The position numbers and the translations under genes are program-made. Of a DNA stretch of 64,000 nt, positions 15,001-30,000 are shown piece after piece. The notes beneath the pieces are model-generated. The model made no database searches and was not told where the DNA came from. It saw only the letters and a list, made by a program, of their open reading frames with translations. Numbering within the stretch: the first letter of the stretch is position 1; every line of letters begins with the position of its first letter. Source of the stretch: a bacterium (lineage in GTDB: Bacteria; Auribacterota; Auribacteria; Auribacterales; Auribacteraceae); the NCBI GenBank assembly GCA_024233545.1, contig JACKPL010000001.1:1-64000 (forward strand), given 5' to 3'.

Positions 15001-18000
15001 GTTGAGCGGATTATATGACATTGCTCGGTTTCAACATGAGTTATGGGGCAACCGCGAACTAATCGATTTACTCAATCAATTTGCAGAAAAGAAACAGCAG
15101 TTGAGCCAAGATAGTCTGCTAGGGCGTGATGTAACCCGTTTGCAACGCGAAGTATCGAGCCTTTCTGTTCAGCTTGGCGAAAAAACACGGGCGTTTCTCG
15201 CTACTCTTACACAGCGGTATGAACAGCTCGGATTCAAAGACTTCCGTTCCCAGCTCAGTAATATGGACGGAAATGTAGATATGATCGAGACATACAGAAC
15301 ATATGATCCGTTTAGGTTTGATGCTGTAATCGAATCATTCGGAAAAATCATAAGCCGGCCGTTTTTCCGGCAGGAAAAAGAATTATATGATGCGTTTTCT
15401 ACACGGATTTCTGCAGTGAATCAGCGGATTGAAGCCGCTCAGAAAGCGTTGGATAGCCAAACAAGAACTATTCGGCAGAAACTTGAGTATTTGAATAAAC
15501 AGCATAATAAAATAGATGAATATGTTAGCGGAATGACGCGTTTTGCACGCTCAATACAACTCGAACACGATAGAGCCCAGTTCAGTATTCGCAATGAACT
15601 GAATGAAGCGCGATTGGTCAAACAGCGCGGCGAATCACCGCTTGACCGAATTGAATTGAAACTTAGAGAATATGCCGTACTGAATGAAACATTTCAAACT
15701 GAAGGATTGTTCAATGCCCGGGCTCAGTCGTTATCGGGTCAGGAACTAAAAGATATGGTGTTTGCGCTGATTCCGTTGCGTTCAGCGCTTACCGGAGCAG
15801 AGTTGCCTGCAACGGTTCGAGAATCGATTGTTGCGTCTCGGCAGAAAACGTATGCTGAACTTTTGAAGTACGTTATGCCAGTTTTGGATGCACGTATTAA
15901 CGAGATTGGCCGTTCCCGCCGTGTGTTTGCTGATGTGCGCGTCTCATTAGCCAATGCTTATTTTCAACTTGCCCGAACCCTTCAGGAAGTGAACATCCAT
16001 GACGAGAGCCAGATGCGCGAAATCCAAAATGCCATGAGTTTATTCGAATTTATTCCTTCGCCTCTTGTGAGAAACGGCAGTGTTGCGTTTAAGGATATCG
16101 ATTGGTTCAGATTGCTGAACAATGCCGATTTTCGCGAAATAGCCCAAAGCCAAGGAATAAGCATTTCCGTATGGACTCGCGAAGACGAACAACTGATGAA
16201 TCGGCTTGAACAAAGCCAAAATGAGGTTGATGTCAATGTCATCAGCAATCTTGCGGTAACAAAATTTGATATCGAAAATGCATCGAATGTACCTATTCAA
16301 GGGAAAACAATCCCTGCTTTGATACTTCCTGCACAAATGACTTCAGGCGGTTTCCAAAGGTTGGCAAACTTATTTAGCGGTGTAATGGAAGAACTCGGCA
16401 TTCCTCAAGGAGATTATTTCCAACGCAATGATATGCTCGGCCCGTATAATGCTCTTATGCGTAATGATGCGTTATTGAGCCTCTTACAACAGTTCGGCAG
16501 GCTTAATGAAGAAGACCGCCGTATCGCAATGCAGTTCATTAAAGTTGTTTTTAGCGATGGTATCGTAAAACTTGCACAGTCAGTAATTGATTATCAGGTT
16601 CAGCAACTTGAGAACGAACAGGCTAACCTTGAAAAAATAAAAGCGGCAGTCGTCCGCCAAATAGACGAGCTTACCCGTCCACCGTTAGCACAACGTGTCG
16701 CACAAGGAGTAACACGGTTCTTGCCGTTCGGAAAACAACGTTCAGACGCGAAACGATTGTTAGAAGGTAAAAAAGAACCGCAGATATTGGCGTTGCCGTC
16801 TCCCTCTGCCGATCAGAAGACTGATCAGGAGTTGGAGGAGTTTATTGAAAACCGGCTTGCCGCGGCATTTAAGCTTCCCAAAGATAAAAAACCGCCTATG
16901 GGGCCGCTAAAAGCAGTTGGCGATGAAGATGCAGAGCAAGTCGATTCTGCCATTATTCAGCAATGGGTGCAGGAATCCGAACGTGCTCAACTTCAAAATA
17001 TTACTGTTAATGACGCAAATGGACAGGCGTATACAATCCCCGCATTTTTTATTGAATCCAATCTGTTGCCGGAATCAATGAATGCGTTTCATATAAAGCG
17101 CGACGGCAAGCCTCTCATTATTGTTACCCGATCGGCGGCTGAGATTATTCCATATTTCGAAGAGGCAGTGTTTCATGAAATGAAAGAAGCCATATGGATT
17201 CAGCAACTGAGTTTAGGGAAGGCGGACATCCGTCCCGATTTGATGAATTCCGTTGCAGTGATGGCACATATTGCGGCAAATGCCGAGCAGGTAATGGCGT
17301 TTGGCGTAATACGCGATGTTCTCGGTAATGTAACCTATCAGCTTACACCCTATCATGCCGCTCAAATCGAGGCATTGCGCGTTCAGAGCAATACAGAGAA
17401 ACTAACCGGTTTGCTTAATGAGGATAGGCAGTATCAGAATAATCTGGTTGAAAATCTGTTTGATGTACAAACACGCGGGTATATTGAAAATTACGAGCGT
17501 CATTTTAAGGCCGCTGTGTTCCTTGCCCTGCAGAGCATTTCTTTCGAAAAATCAGAAAAACAGTCAATTGAAAAACATATTACTAATGAACAATTTAAAC
17601 CGCTCGACCTTAAAGACCTCAGCCACGATTCAATTGTCATGGGTAACGCCGATAACGATCTTGTCCTTAAAATCGCTCGGGAAGAAACAAGCGTGTTCGG
17701 GTCCCTGAAGTTTGATAACCATGCTGTAACAGGACTCGCCTTAGAAGTATTAGGCGACCTTATCCCTTCGACATTAGACATATCCGGAATGGGTATTAAC
17801 GTTGATGGGCAGGCGGTTCAGATCGGATATATTCAGCAGAGGATGAAATATACCGTACAAGAAGCGTTGCGTATCCTTGACGAACAGAACGACACTGCTC
17901 AAATGCGTGCCTTGATCGACAAAGTATTCACTTTGTGGGAAACCATGTGGCAGAGAGGTGTAGTCGATGTCGATTTGATGTTTTTTAGGAATATGGGGCT

Positions 18001-21000
18001 CAACAGTCTTGAGGAACTTGATGTTAAACTCTTTGATTTTGGTAAATTAACCACCGAAAGAATGCAGATTTTTAGAATACAAAGCGGATTTTCTGAAGAA
18101 GATATTTTTAATTCATACGCTTCGGTGTTGCCTGCTTCTATTATGCCGTACATCCGCCAGCGCGGGAATACGTTGGCTGATACGGACAACATAATGCTTT
18201 TTGCAAAAAAATGGCGGTCGATGCCTCCAGTTGTGGCGTCAAAAGTGGACTTCATTGAACTGCCGGCATTTACCGGTCAGGATATACAAACTATTTTAGG
18301 TATGTTAGGAGAAAATGAATACATTGCTGATTTCAGCCAGCTCCAAAATGACCTTGCCGAGATTTTACAGCGAAAGAACACGACACATAAAGATGTTCCT
18401 ATAGATGTTATTGCCGCCGAAGTGTTTGGAAAATCATTACAGGTGAGGGTTGATTCGGTATTAAACGATCCGTTTGAAAACCGAATTGCGGCAGATTTCT
18501 ATATTCCTGAAGATCGCATACCCCCAAGCGGTGCGCTAAAAGCAGTCGGCGACGAGGATGCAGAACAAATCGATCCAGCACTTCGTTCACAATGGATTGA
18601 TTTTGCTCGGTTACAAGTGCCGGCGGTTCGGAATGTGGCGGGCTTGAACGGGAATCAGTATGCCATCGAAGCAATTTACCTTGAATTGGATACCCTGCCG
18701 GTTGGAGTGAATGCCTACCATATTCAGGAAACAGGTTTTCCTCTGATTATTGTAACTCGCCCAGGTATTGAACAAACGGAATATGCTGGCGAAGCGGCAT
18801 TCCACGAATACAGAGAAGCCGCATGGATTTCTGCATTTATGGCCGGCAATACGAAAATTACTCCTATCGGCTTTGAGCAGATAGCGGGTATCAGCCATAT
18901 ATTAGCCGCCGCAGATCAAGTGAAAGCATTTGGCGTAAAGCAAAATGTTGATGGAACGGTGAGTTATCAGCTGACGCCATATCATCAAGCACAAATTGCA
19001 GAACTTGTCCGAACGGGAAATAGACAAAAACTGCTACAGCTTTTTGACGAAGACCGTTCCGGACATTATGAATTGATTGAAAATTATCTTGATGAGGAAT
19101 CGCGCGCTATCAGCGAACGATATGAACTGCTTTTCAAAACGGCGGTCAGTTTAGCTTTAGGCGCTTTGAGCGATCCGCAGAATATGCTGAATGATGCAGA
19201 AGTACGCAGTATACTCGATGTATTGTCGTTTTACGGGTATACAGGCGATATGCGCAACCTCCATGCGGATATAGTACGTATTTGGCGGGCGAAAGCCTCT
19301 CATCCCACAATTCCAGTCAAGGCAATGGCGGTAGCGGTTTTCGGTGTACCCGCATCACATGAAATGACCATTGACCAGTCTGATATAAAAAGCGGAATTG
19401 ACCTGCTTGCAAACGCTTTTGACGGTATAACACAATTTACCGACAATGATATACGCCAGTTGGTTCAATTACGGGCGGAATCGGCGATGCGGTTGTACCC
19501 GACTCAATCGGGGCGCATTGCGGAATTTGCACGGACATTGCCCAAATTTGAAGAAACGCTCACTGCCGCTCACAATCTAGGGCAGTTTATGGATGTGCTG
19601 GTGAATCAGCTTGACCGTGATCGAACCGCACCTGTATTACCGCTTTATCTTGCGCGCGACGGCGACATATTCTACTTATACCAGCAGGTTTTAAATCCAG
19701 CGCAACAGGGAGAGCTATTGCCCGCCGGAAGAACATTTCTTGATGAATTGACTGAAGACGTCCGTTCAAGTACGCAAATGTTAATTTACGCTATTGAACA
19801 GTATCTTTTTGCACAGTATCCCGACCGTGACCCAAATGGAACATTTCAGCATCAAGGCGAAGAAATACTGGAACATTTCCAAACGCTTTACGGTATTTTA
19901 ATCAAGGGGCCGGCCGACCGTCCTGTCGAGGAGGTTCTTGCAGAATTGAATCAACTCGGTTTCTTTTCGCAACCGGCTAAAATTCTGGATACGGTCACCA
20001 ATCGAGAAGTAGTTCAAATGCCGATCGATCGGGTTAAAGAGTTGCGTTTTGTTTTCCGGCAGGCGCAGGAACGAATTGCGCCGATCATTTTCGAATATGC
20101 TCAGCTAAACCGTATTCAGCCGAAAGCAGTTCGTCTTATCGATATCGGGCATACTGGTACGGCTAACTTGCTCTTTGCGGGTATGATTCACGCACAATTT
20201 CCTTCTATTGAAATTCTCTCATACCTTTTTGATACGAGTAAATTCAAAGCCGGCCCGGGGTGGGCATATATTCAGGATAAAGACCATCTCAGCGATTCTA
20301 TTGAAAATATCGGTAAGGTAGAAGAATATTTCGCAACAGAAAATAATCGGGTACTCTATAATCCGGGCCCGATCTATTACGATTACAGAATGGGTGTCGG
20401 AAATCTATTGGATTTTCACGGAGCAAGCCATATGGAAGGATTTCTTGCTCAACTGATTATGGTTCGCGAGGCAAAGAAGCAAGCAGGCGTGATAATTTCT
20501 CAGCCGGCACCTCAGCCGGTCACTTTTGAGTCAATCCTGAACGACATTGCCGGAAACGGCGTAACCTACACACAATCCGAGCTGGAAACAATTCTAGCCG
20601 GTTCTGCTCAGAATATATCTTCTGAACAGCAGGCAGATATTGTTATGCTTAACACAGTATCTCGCGGTATTGAAGTGCCGCAATCGGAAATAGATGCATT
20701 TAGTTTACGAACCGACCCGATGGCGTTGACGATTCAGTTCATATACCGTATGGTGAATGGTGAATTTATTGCGTTGCCGCAACGTGATGTTGATTCAGTG
20801 CGGCAATTTACGGGTGACGAAACGTTTACCAACCTTATTAAACAGTATCATCAACGATCGTTGGATCAACTGTACCGTGCGGTAGTTTTTGATCTCGACG
20901 GCACCATACTTGACCAGAATGGCACAATCCCTCCGCGATTGAAAGAACAAATCAAAGCACTTCTCGAAGAAGGCGTGCCGGTTATTATTGTTACCGCTCG

Positions 21001-24000
21001 CAACCGTGAATTGGGGTTGGATGCTGTCCGCGATATTGTTCACGGTAACCTTTATTTATTTGTTGAAAACGGTGCATATGGGTTCAGGACTACCGAACGG
21101 GACCGCGTACTTTATCCTTCGGCGTACGAGGACCAATCGGCACAAGATTTTCTCAGGCAGTTGAAAGAACTATTTCAAAATGAACTGGGCATAGACCAGA
21201 AAAATATTTTTACGGACAATAGAATGCATTCATTCGTTATAAACGATATGGACAGTGCATCGTTCAGAGATTTGCTTGCTTTGCATCCCGATGTTGAGCG
21301 GCATCTCAATCTGCATGGGATTTCGGTAACGCAATTCCAGAGCGGTATGTTGCAGGTTTCACTGGCGAGTAAAGGGGCGGCTCTTGAATTCCTGCAGACC
21401 GAATTGAATATTCCGGTTAATCAAATGGCAAAATTCGGCGACAGTGCCAGAGAGTCTGAACCGGATTACGATATGTTGCTTCGTGCTGGCGGATTTACTG
21501 TCGGTTATGGGGAAAATCCTTTCCTCCTGAAAGGAGAATCGGTTTTTGCATTGCGCAATGCTGATCAATTGAGCGATTTGATTTCAGGTTTGGACGCACC
21601 GGTTGGACCGCAAGCAGTCAGTGCGTTTTTGTCTCGTTTAAAGTTTGAAGGAGAACTCGAGCGGTCTTCCGCGCAAGCTAAAATTGTATTACTGCGCTTA
21701 ACTGAAGAGCAACGGGCAATGGTACAAGGTGTTCTCCGATTTATGGAAATCTCCAATCTTGAGAAAAACCAAGAAAATGTTGTCGGGCTGATTATGAATT
21801 TTGCCAATTTAATGGTTTCTCTTGAAACCCCCGAAGAAGTGCGCAGTATCATCGGCCTGATAGCCCAAAACATGGGAACCGATTATGCCGGGTTAGAAAG
21901 CATGTTTCTTGACGTCTCTTCCATGGCTCCCCATACGTTGATTCCGCGCGATGTGCCGGCATATAAGGAGCTTCTCAGTATGCATCACAGGAGCCAATTC
22001 AACAGTCAGCAGTTATTTGAGGATTTTGACGAGCTTGCGCAGAGAATAAGCGTTGTGTTTGATGCGGGCGTACGGTTGTCCGATGAACAATCTGGCGAAT
22101 TTGTGAATATGCTCATCAACTCCTTCTCGAAAATACGGCTTTCACGTTATGTGGACGGCGATTTTACCCGGTCGATCTTCTATATTGAAGAGCTCATCGG
22201 TTCTGTATCGTCCAAAATTGGGCGCTCTCTTTCGCTGTCGTCATTTATGGCGTTGTTTCAGCAATCAACCGGCGAGGATTTAGCAGAAATAGTTGCAGGT
22301 ATCCCGTTTATGTTCGATACGGCTTTAGTAACGCCCGTTGTACGCCTAGCGGCAGAATTTAATGATGATATTCCTTCAGATAGTTTCAGTACAGCGCAAG
22401 CAATTATTGCGAATGTGCTTAATGGTATCTATATTCCTGAACAACTTTTCGATGCCGAATTATTCCGGGATGATGTAACGGCGTTACAAGAACTGTTCGC
22501 AAACAATCCGCTTCAAATCAACGCTATTCTAACATACATGGCGCATCTTATACGTACTGAACACCGGTCGGATTTAGAAGTTTTTGCAGAAATTTTCAAT
22601 AGCCGTTACCCTTCAAGTTTTCAATCTATAATCGATCAGATTGATGCTGTTGCGGAAACATTGAATAGTGCGAATGTACCGTTTATATCCGCACTTGCCG
22701 CAAGCGATTCACAAACTATCCAAACCGCAGAAACGCAAGAGATTGAGGATGAATTCGACTTCGGTGCCCTTGATTTTCTTATTGCGGAACCGGGCGAAGA
22801 TGACGATACTGACAAAAGCCTTGCACGAACATATGTGCAGAATTTAGTCGATGAAACTATCAGGAAGAATATTGTTGCCGGCAATGCAGTGCGTATCGAC
22901 TTGGATTCGACAGAAACTTTTTCTGCCCATGATGCGGTGAACCGGTTGTTCAAACAATCCGTTGATGGGCGGCTTATTGATTTACCTGCATTGCAGGTTG
23001 CTCGAAACCTTCAGGAAACACTCTTTTTCGATTTACCTCAAACTGCAAAAGAAAACCTCGTGAGCCAATTGGAAAATCCACTTGTGCGCGATCAGCTGTA
23101 TACTGCATTGGAATTTGCGCTTAAAATTCAGAAACGTACGCCGTATCGGGATATAACGAAGGGGTTTACATTGACGCTTCTTATGGATTGGGACGGTGTT
23201 TTTTATACTGGTGATGCTCTTGCCCATGTGGGGCGCCAGCAAAAAACGGTGTATCTCGGTCTAAATACGTTATTGCATGTAACGCGGATGTCGCCGGAGA
23301 AACGGGTTAAAGCAGAAGCTATATTGCAAGCAATCCTTGAACATGAAATACGCGATTGGGCGCGAAGCGAAATACTCAATGCTGAAGTTACCGCTCCGAT
23401 AGAAGGTGTTTCACCCGATTCAATTATTATTCCTCAGATTACTTCTGATTGGTTTGTTCAATGGAGACAGGAAGTTAAGGATTCTGCCGAACCCCTCAAA
23501 TTACGTGCGCATCAGGAAGATATCGGCAGTATTGATCCGGTATATTTTCAGAATAAAAGAATTTCATTTGATGATGTTAATGCCTTTTGGAATGAGCTTC
23601 AATCTCAACCTCGCGCAACGCGCATACAGCGAACGGTTGAAGAGAAAGAAATGGAATTTTGGGCAATTAAACCGCGGTTATTGCCGCCGTTCTATATTTC
23701 GTCGCATGCATTGCGGCAGGTTGGCGCGCTTACTGCGGCGGAGTTCATCGATATACTTTATAAAGCGGCGGTACAGCGAGGGGTTGTTTTATCGGATTTG
23801 TTTCCGGAAGAATTAAACGAAGAAATAATCGTTACCGATTTAGATACGTTTATGGCTGGTTCCGGGTTAGATGCTCGCGGCGTCAATATCCTGAGCGTTG
23901 CGCCTGCTGTGCCAATTGACCAGCTCGACCAGTATGCGCCTGTTGTAAACATTAGTGATGAAGAGCAATTGCGTGCGATCGTCCCCCATTTGCCGGCAGA

Positions 24001-27000
24001 TTACTTTATTGTATCTCCGATGTACAACCTATTAACAAACCGCGATAACCCGAATCTCATTAACGATGTTATTCAGCATGCTCATGAAAGAGGGTATCTT
24101 GATAAACTTATTGTTTTAGACGATCATTCCACCGACGGTACTCGCGAACGTTTAATGATGCTTAACAGCAGGATTACCGGCGAACAAATATCCGCAGAAT
24201 TGTCACAGGTCATTCAGCAGATAGAGCGAGGCGGTTTGTCTGATGCCGATGCGGCTCAGTTGGAAAAATTAAAAACACATCTTGAATATGCGATGCAATA
24301 CCGAAGTAATCCTGATAACCCGACGTATGGCTTCAATATGGTGCTTCGTGCTGAAAATGGGCGCCGGTCAGGTGCAATACGCGATGCAATTGAAGGGTTA
24401 TATGCTCTTGCAGGACAGGCTGATTCGTTCCCTGAACGAGTAATGATTGTCGACGGCGATTCGTTCATTGAGGGAGCGGATGTCCCGGCACTGCTTAACG
24501 AAGCGGCATCAATTGTCGGGAGTGTTGATGAAAACGGGCGGCGCACGATCGGTGTTGCTTTGCCGTTATCGACTCATTTCGGAACGTTCCCGTTGCTGAA
24601 GTCCGGTTTGATGCAGAAACTGAATTATGCCTATTTTACATGGATTCGAGCCGTAAACTCAATTTCCGTATCGTCTATTGCCGGCGGTGGCGGCGTCTAT
24701 TCACTGCCATATTTGTTGAGGGCATTCAAAAAGCATTCGGGAATATTCGAAACCGATGATATTGAGTTGTCCACAACATTGCTTGGCAACCAGAATGTTA
24801 AATTCAAAACTTTTGCGCGCCAAGATTTTAGAGTAGTGACCGATGCCCCCGAAACGCTTACTGAACGATGGCAGCGCAGTAAACGTTGGCATGGCGGTAT
24901 TTTTCAAGTTGTACGCAAGTATGACCGGTCGAAAATTTCAGATGTCCTTTGGAAATTTGTTAAAGGCAATATGCTGGTATACACATTTTTAACCATTGTG
25001 TACCCCAGTTTTGTCATTGCGCCTCTTGTGCAAATGATGGGTAATCCAAGCATAGACCTTTTTGTGTCATTATCGGGTTTCTTGTTGGGGAGCGCACTGG
25101 TACTGTTTGCGTTGCCGATAGCAATTTTCAGCAAAGATACAACATTGCGGGAACGGCTGTTTGCAATCGGTATGACGCCGATTTTAGGGTTAAACTTTGT
25201 TTTCTTCAATATGGTTCCTACCTTTTTTGAATATTTGCTTACGGTATGGGCTGTGGGTATTCGGCCGGGCATAAAAACAGTAGATCAATGGGTAGCACAA
25301 CCCGTTGTTGCGGGATTAAAATTTATTGCAGGATTGCCGTTGCGTGTGGTTTCAACTGTTTCAAATGCCGTACTTGATTCTCTCGGGAATATGATGGTGA
25401 AGAATCCGAGTATTTTTAATGTTCAGATGAGCTTATTAGGCGGGGGATTAGGCGCTTTAATAGGCGGATGGGTCAATGATATTGCACATCTGGGGTTAGG
25501 GCAGGATATAATGTCTGTTTATGGTGTTCTAGGGTTAGGCATAGGATATATGACATCGTTAGCCGTGTATTACCGAAGGTATTTAAGAGATTTGCCGTTA
25601 AGCAATGCTTCATTTATTATCGCTTTATTGACCGGCATCCCCACCGATACAAAGATAGAAAACCAACAGAAACCCGCTCAAACCGATCAGGAAAAAAACC
25701 TTGCCCGCAAAGATATTAAACCGCTTGAACTCAACGAAGAAATCAGGCAGAGCATTTTAAATGGACGGGCAATACGCCTTACTCCTGATCTTATTCAGCA
25801 AGTTGCGCAGGGGAGGCTTAGCCTTGATGATGTTATCGATACCATTCCCACGATGTTTGAACTTGATAATCCGGGCATTGCACAACGGTTTGCACGGCAA
25901 CGGTTGAGTAAAGAATCTGAATTTGATTCGTTCCGTGACGGTATGCAGATTCTTGATGAAGTATTCGAGGATATGCTTGGAACAGTTTCTGAAGAGCCAT
26001 CCGAGCGGCAGAAAATGTATCAGGAATTACTGCGTTCTGTAACAGTACTATTCGGTGAAGAAGAAGCATTCGGGACATTCAAAGCATTGGGGCATGCAGG
26101 CGGTACTCATCAGACAGTTTACATTCATGAACGTCTCTTGCGTATTATCAGCGGTATGCAAGGTGCCCAGCGTTCATATGGCAAGGCTCTGTTGCAGGCT
26201 GTTCTTGAGCATGAATTACGTGATATCGAGCGCAAGGCACATAAAAATGATATTGGTATGGTAGATACTGTGCCTGACCCTCTCAATTCCGGTCAAATTA
26301 TTACGTTTAATAAACTTGAAGTTTTCTGGTCTGACCTTGAATTGCTTGCACTGCGCGAACAGCTTGAAAAGTATGACAATATTGCTCAATTGCCAGATTT
26401 TCTTGTTAAAGATGTTTCTAATATCCTCAAAGAGTTTTCACGGTTTAGGCTCAAAAGGAGTGCTATTGAAAAACAGCTCAATCAAGATAATCTTGCTAGT
26501 ACCGTGCGTATTGCAGGCACGTTATTCGACCAGTTGATAGAACATTCAAATAACCGGCTCCTCGATTTTTATGTAAATGTACTGACTATGGACCTTACTC
26601 CTGAACAGGTGCAGTCTCTTGTTTTACAAGAAGATAATCTAATTAAAGAAATTCTGCTCTATACTCACCATGACCATTTTGCCGGTATTAGCGACGAAGT
26701 ATATGCTCGTGCACAGGAGTTCTTTAAAAAGATTTATACACAGGATTATAAAAACCTTCAGGATACCCTTGCAGGGCTCACCCCTGCGACGAGAGTAAAC
26801 CCTGAACGGTATATCGAACTCGTTAAAAAAGTGTTCGGGGCTTCCGTTCTCGGTGATAAATTATCCCAAGATGCGCTGAATGCCTATCTCGAATCGGTAC
26901 GTAGCGATTACAACCGTATCAACGGAGCTCTTACCGCAATGGATACACAAATAGCACGGCTTGAAAAACTCGCTGATACAACTGCCGCAGTATTAAACCG

Positions 27001-30000
27001 TTTAAGCGATACGGTGGTTAATGCACAGTCCCAAGAACGGTTTGGGATGATTGAACAGCGGATTCGTGCATTCAGGCAACGAGAATCAGGGCAACCGCTT
27101 GCACCGGTAGTTCAGGAATATACTATGCTTGTGCTGGAAATTCTTTCACGGGCGAAGGAACGTCTATCGGAAGTACGCGGCAGGCTACAGGCTCAAGAAC
27201 AGGTTAAATCACGCATTTTAACTGATATTGCGGCTCAACAGCGTATCATTGATGCCAACTATGAAACGATACGTTCTCTGGCAACTGAAGTACTGGGGTT
27301 GATGCTTGATTCACGCAATACCACGCCGCGGGCAACATTGATACGCAACAGTGTTGATGATGTCAGCGTATTCCAGCGGCAACTAAAACGCAACCAAGCA
27401 CTTAATACTGCTATAGAAGAATATGAAGATACTCAAAAACGCCTTAAAACTGCGCCGGTTGGGTCTGCTCTTGAACGACAGCTCCTTGCTGAACTCGATA
27501 TTCTGGAAGCAGAGGTTTTCGATGGTATTGATGGGTTTGTAAAGGGACTTATTGAAAACTACAGCCAACTCGGGTTCAACGACTTTATACGTCACTTACA
27601 GGCAATGTTGGCATCTTCGGATGTGTTTTTTGAATATAAGAACCACAATCCTTTTAAGCGGTATACCGATTTTATTATGGAAAATTTCAATACTGTTATG
27701 CAGGATGGTCAGTATGACGTTGTCAAAGAGCGGTTGGTTGGAACTGCTCGAAATATCAAAAAGGCACAAAAAGAAATAGCACGCTTAAAAGGCGAAGGAG
27801 AACTCGTTTTCGAAGCGGGAGTCGTAACCCTTTCCGATGTGGAAGACAGAATAGCGAACATAGAAAATCTCGTACGGAGCCGTTCGGAATGGTTCGAAAA
27901 AGTGCAGGGTGTCCTCAACCGGCTTATTGACGAATCGAAAAAAATCCGGCAAGAGTACGAGCGGAATCGGTATACGGTTCTCAAAGAAATTAAAGAGATA
28001 CCGCAAGCTGATTTACGTACCGTTACGGTGAGCTCGATTCTTCAGCAAAGAGCGGTAGAATTAGTTGTTACCATTCAAGCGTTGCAAAGCACTATGTATA
28101 TGCTTACAGATGGTTCTCGCCAAGATACGGCTGTTTATGATGGAACCGCATTGGCTGATATGGGTATGGCAATCGCCGCTAAAGGAACCGCGGCGACAGA
28201 TAAACCTGCCGAGCAACGCAAAATACAGCAGGCGCGCGAAAGAAACCAAGAACGCATCTTAAACGATGTTCTTGAATATATTGAAAATCAAATCAAAGAA
28301 GTAGACAAACAAATCCGGTTGTTTGCACAAATTAACCTGAATATTTCATCGGCATATATTACTTTATGGCGTGCAATGGAAGAATGGCAGTTTATTTCTG
28401 ATCAGTCATTGAACAGTGTTCGTGAAGCACGCGATGCGCTGAGCCTTTTCCAATATCGTCCAACGCGTATTGCCGGCAATGCGCAAGGCTTGTTGACGGG
28501 TATCGTATGGGAAACACTTATTCGAAATGACCGCTTTTTGGCTTTTCTCGAGCAGAGAGGTGTTGTCGCCAACGTTATTACCGAAAAAGAAACACGCCGA
28601 TTGGAAGAATTACGCCGTTTAGCAGAAACTGAAATCGAAGCATTCCTTGAAGCAACCGAATTGCAGGAACTGCAGGGTATGATCGCACGCATTTCTGAAT
28701 ATGCGGTTCAAAATGTTGTTGTTCCGGCGGTTGTGTATCCGAAGAGCCTTACAATGGAACAGTTGAGGGAGATTATTTCTCAGTTTCAAAATTTCCTTAT
28801 TGAATCGCGTTTAGCGGCAGGGCGTCCGATTGAACGAGCCGACATTTTAGGCATTTATTCATATCTCATGGAAGAAGACAACCTCATCGCGATTATTGCA
28901 CGCGCGCGAGAGTATACAGAAGAAACACGCCGTCAAGCGCTTACTGTCTTACGGCTGGTATTCAGCGAGACAATCGTCAAAATGTTTGCCGCAGTAGTTG
29001 ATTATAAACTTGAAGAACTCAATCAGCAGAGGAAAGATTTAAGTATTGCTTTAGAACGCAAAAGAGCAGAAATGCAAGCGCTTGTCCCGGAAAAACAAAC
29101 CGTAACATCTAAAATCGGCTCGAAGATTAGAAATTTATTTGGAATAGGCAGTAAACCGGTTGAAACGCAAACGCCTGCGTTGGAAGATGTATCCCAGCCT
29201 AAAGCGTTGCCGCTTATTTCTGAAACCGCAGGAGAAGAAGAACCGATTGATATGAAAATTGCCGCGGCACAAAAACAAGTAAAAAAACCTGAGGATAAGG
29301 ACGATAAAAAACCGCTCGGCCCGCTTAAAGATATCGGCGATGAAGATGCGGAAACCATACCTTTAGGAGATATCGAGGTAATCAAGCATCGCCTTGATGC
29401 TTTAGGCATCAATGTTGAAGAACGCCCAATAAACAACTATCTGGAACGTTTTCAGGTTGATGCGGCAAATATGTCTGCAGAAATACGTGACGGGTTAACG
29501 AAAGTCAGTGCGAGAATACTTGCGAACGATCCTATTGTCGACCGCATTTTACCGGCGTCGATGTCAGCATTTCACTTTATAGACGATAATAACAACCTTG
29601 TTATTTTGATTCGTTCCGATTTGGCGCAAAATACGAATTTAATGGAGGAAGCGGTTTTTCACGAAGCGCGCGAAGCGTATTGGAGTAAACGATTGATGCC
29701 CCAAGAAGGCGTTGTGTCGGATGAAATGATGGAGGAGATCAATAGAAATGCTCATCGCCTTGCCGCGGCGGAACAGGCTTTGACGTTTGGTTCTACGGAT
29801 GCCCTGAGCGGTTTCATTGAAGCGCAGTTGCAGAAACTCGCCGCGCGGCCTGCAGATTTACGGCGGCTAATTATGGAAGACCGGCAACCGCACAATGCGT
29901 TGATTGTTTTCGTGTTGTCACAATTATATGAGAATGTTGATAAAGGGTTTGGTTCGGTATTAGGCGAAAAAGTTGCAGAATATGAATCGCTGGTTAAGCG

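Larger units (their letters stand above)
10368..18070 (+). repeat. Internal block A (first copy of a 7.7 kb module)
   Basis: Order of parts: LAR linker (about 10374), HEYRD domain (HE at 10928), GT2 (11638-12580) with helices, LAR linker (13325), HELRD domain (HE at 13877), coiled coil (about 14400-16700), GDEDAE linker (16919), FHEMKEA domain (HE at 17174), kinase-like 4 (to 18070). The same parts recur in the same order in block B, each displaced by about 12.3-12.5 kb. Block A also carries an extra GDEDAE/FHEYREA unit (18520-19150) just after it. Confidence 0.75.
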
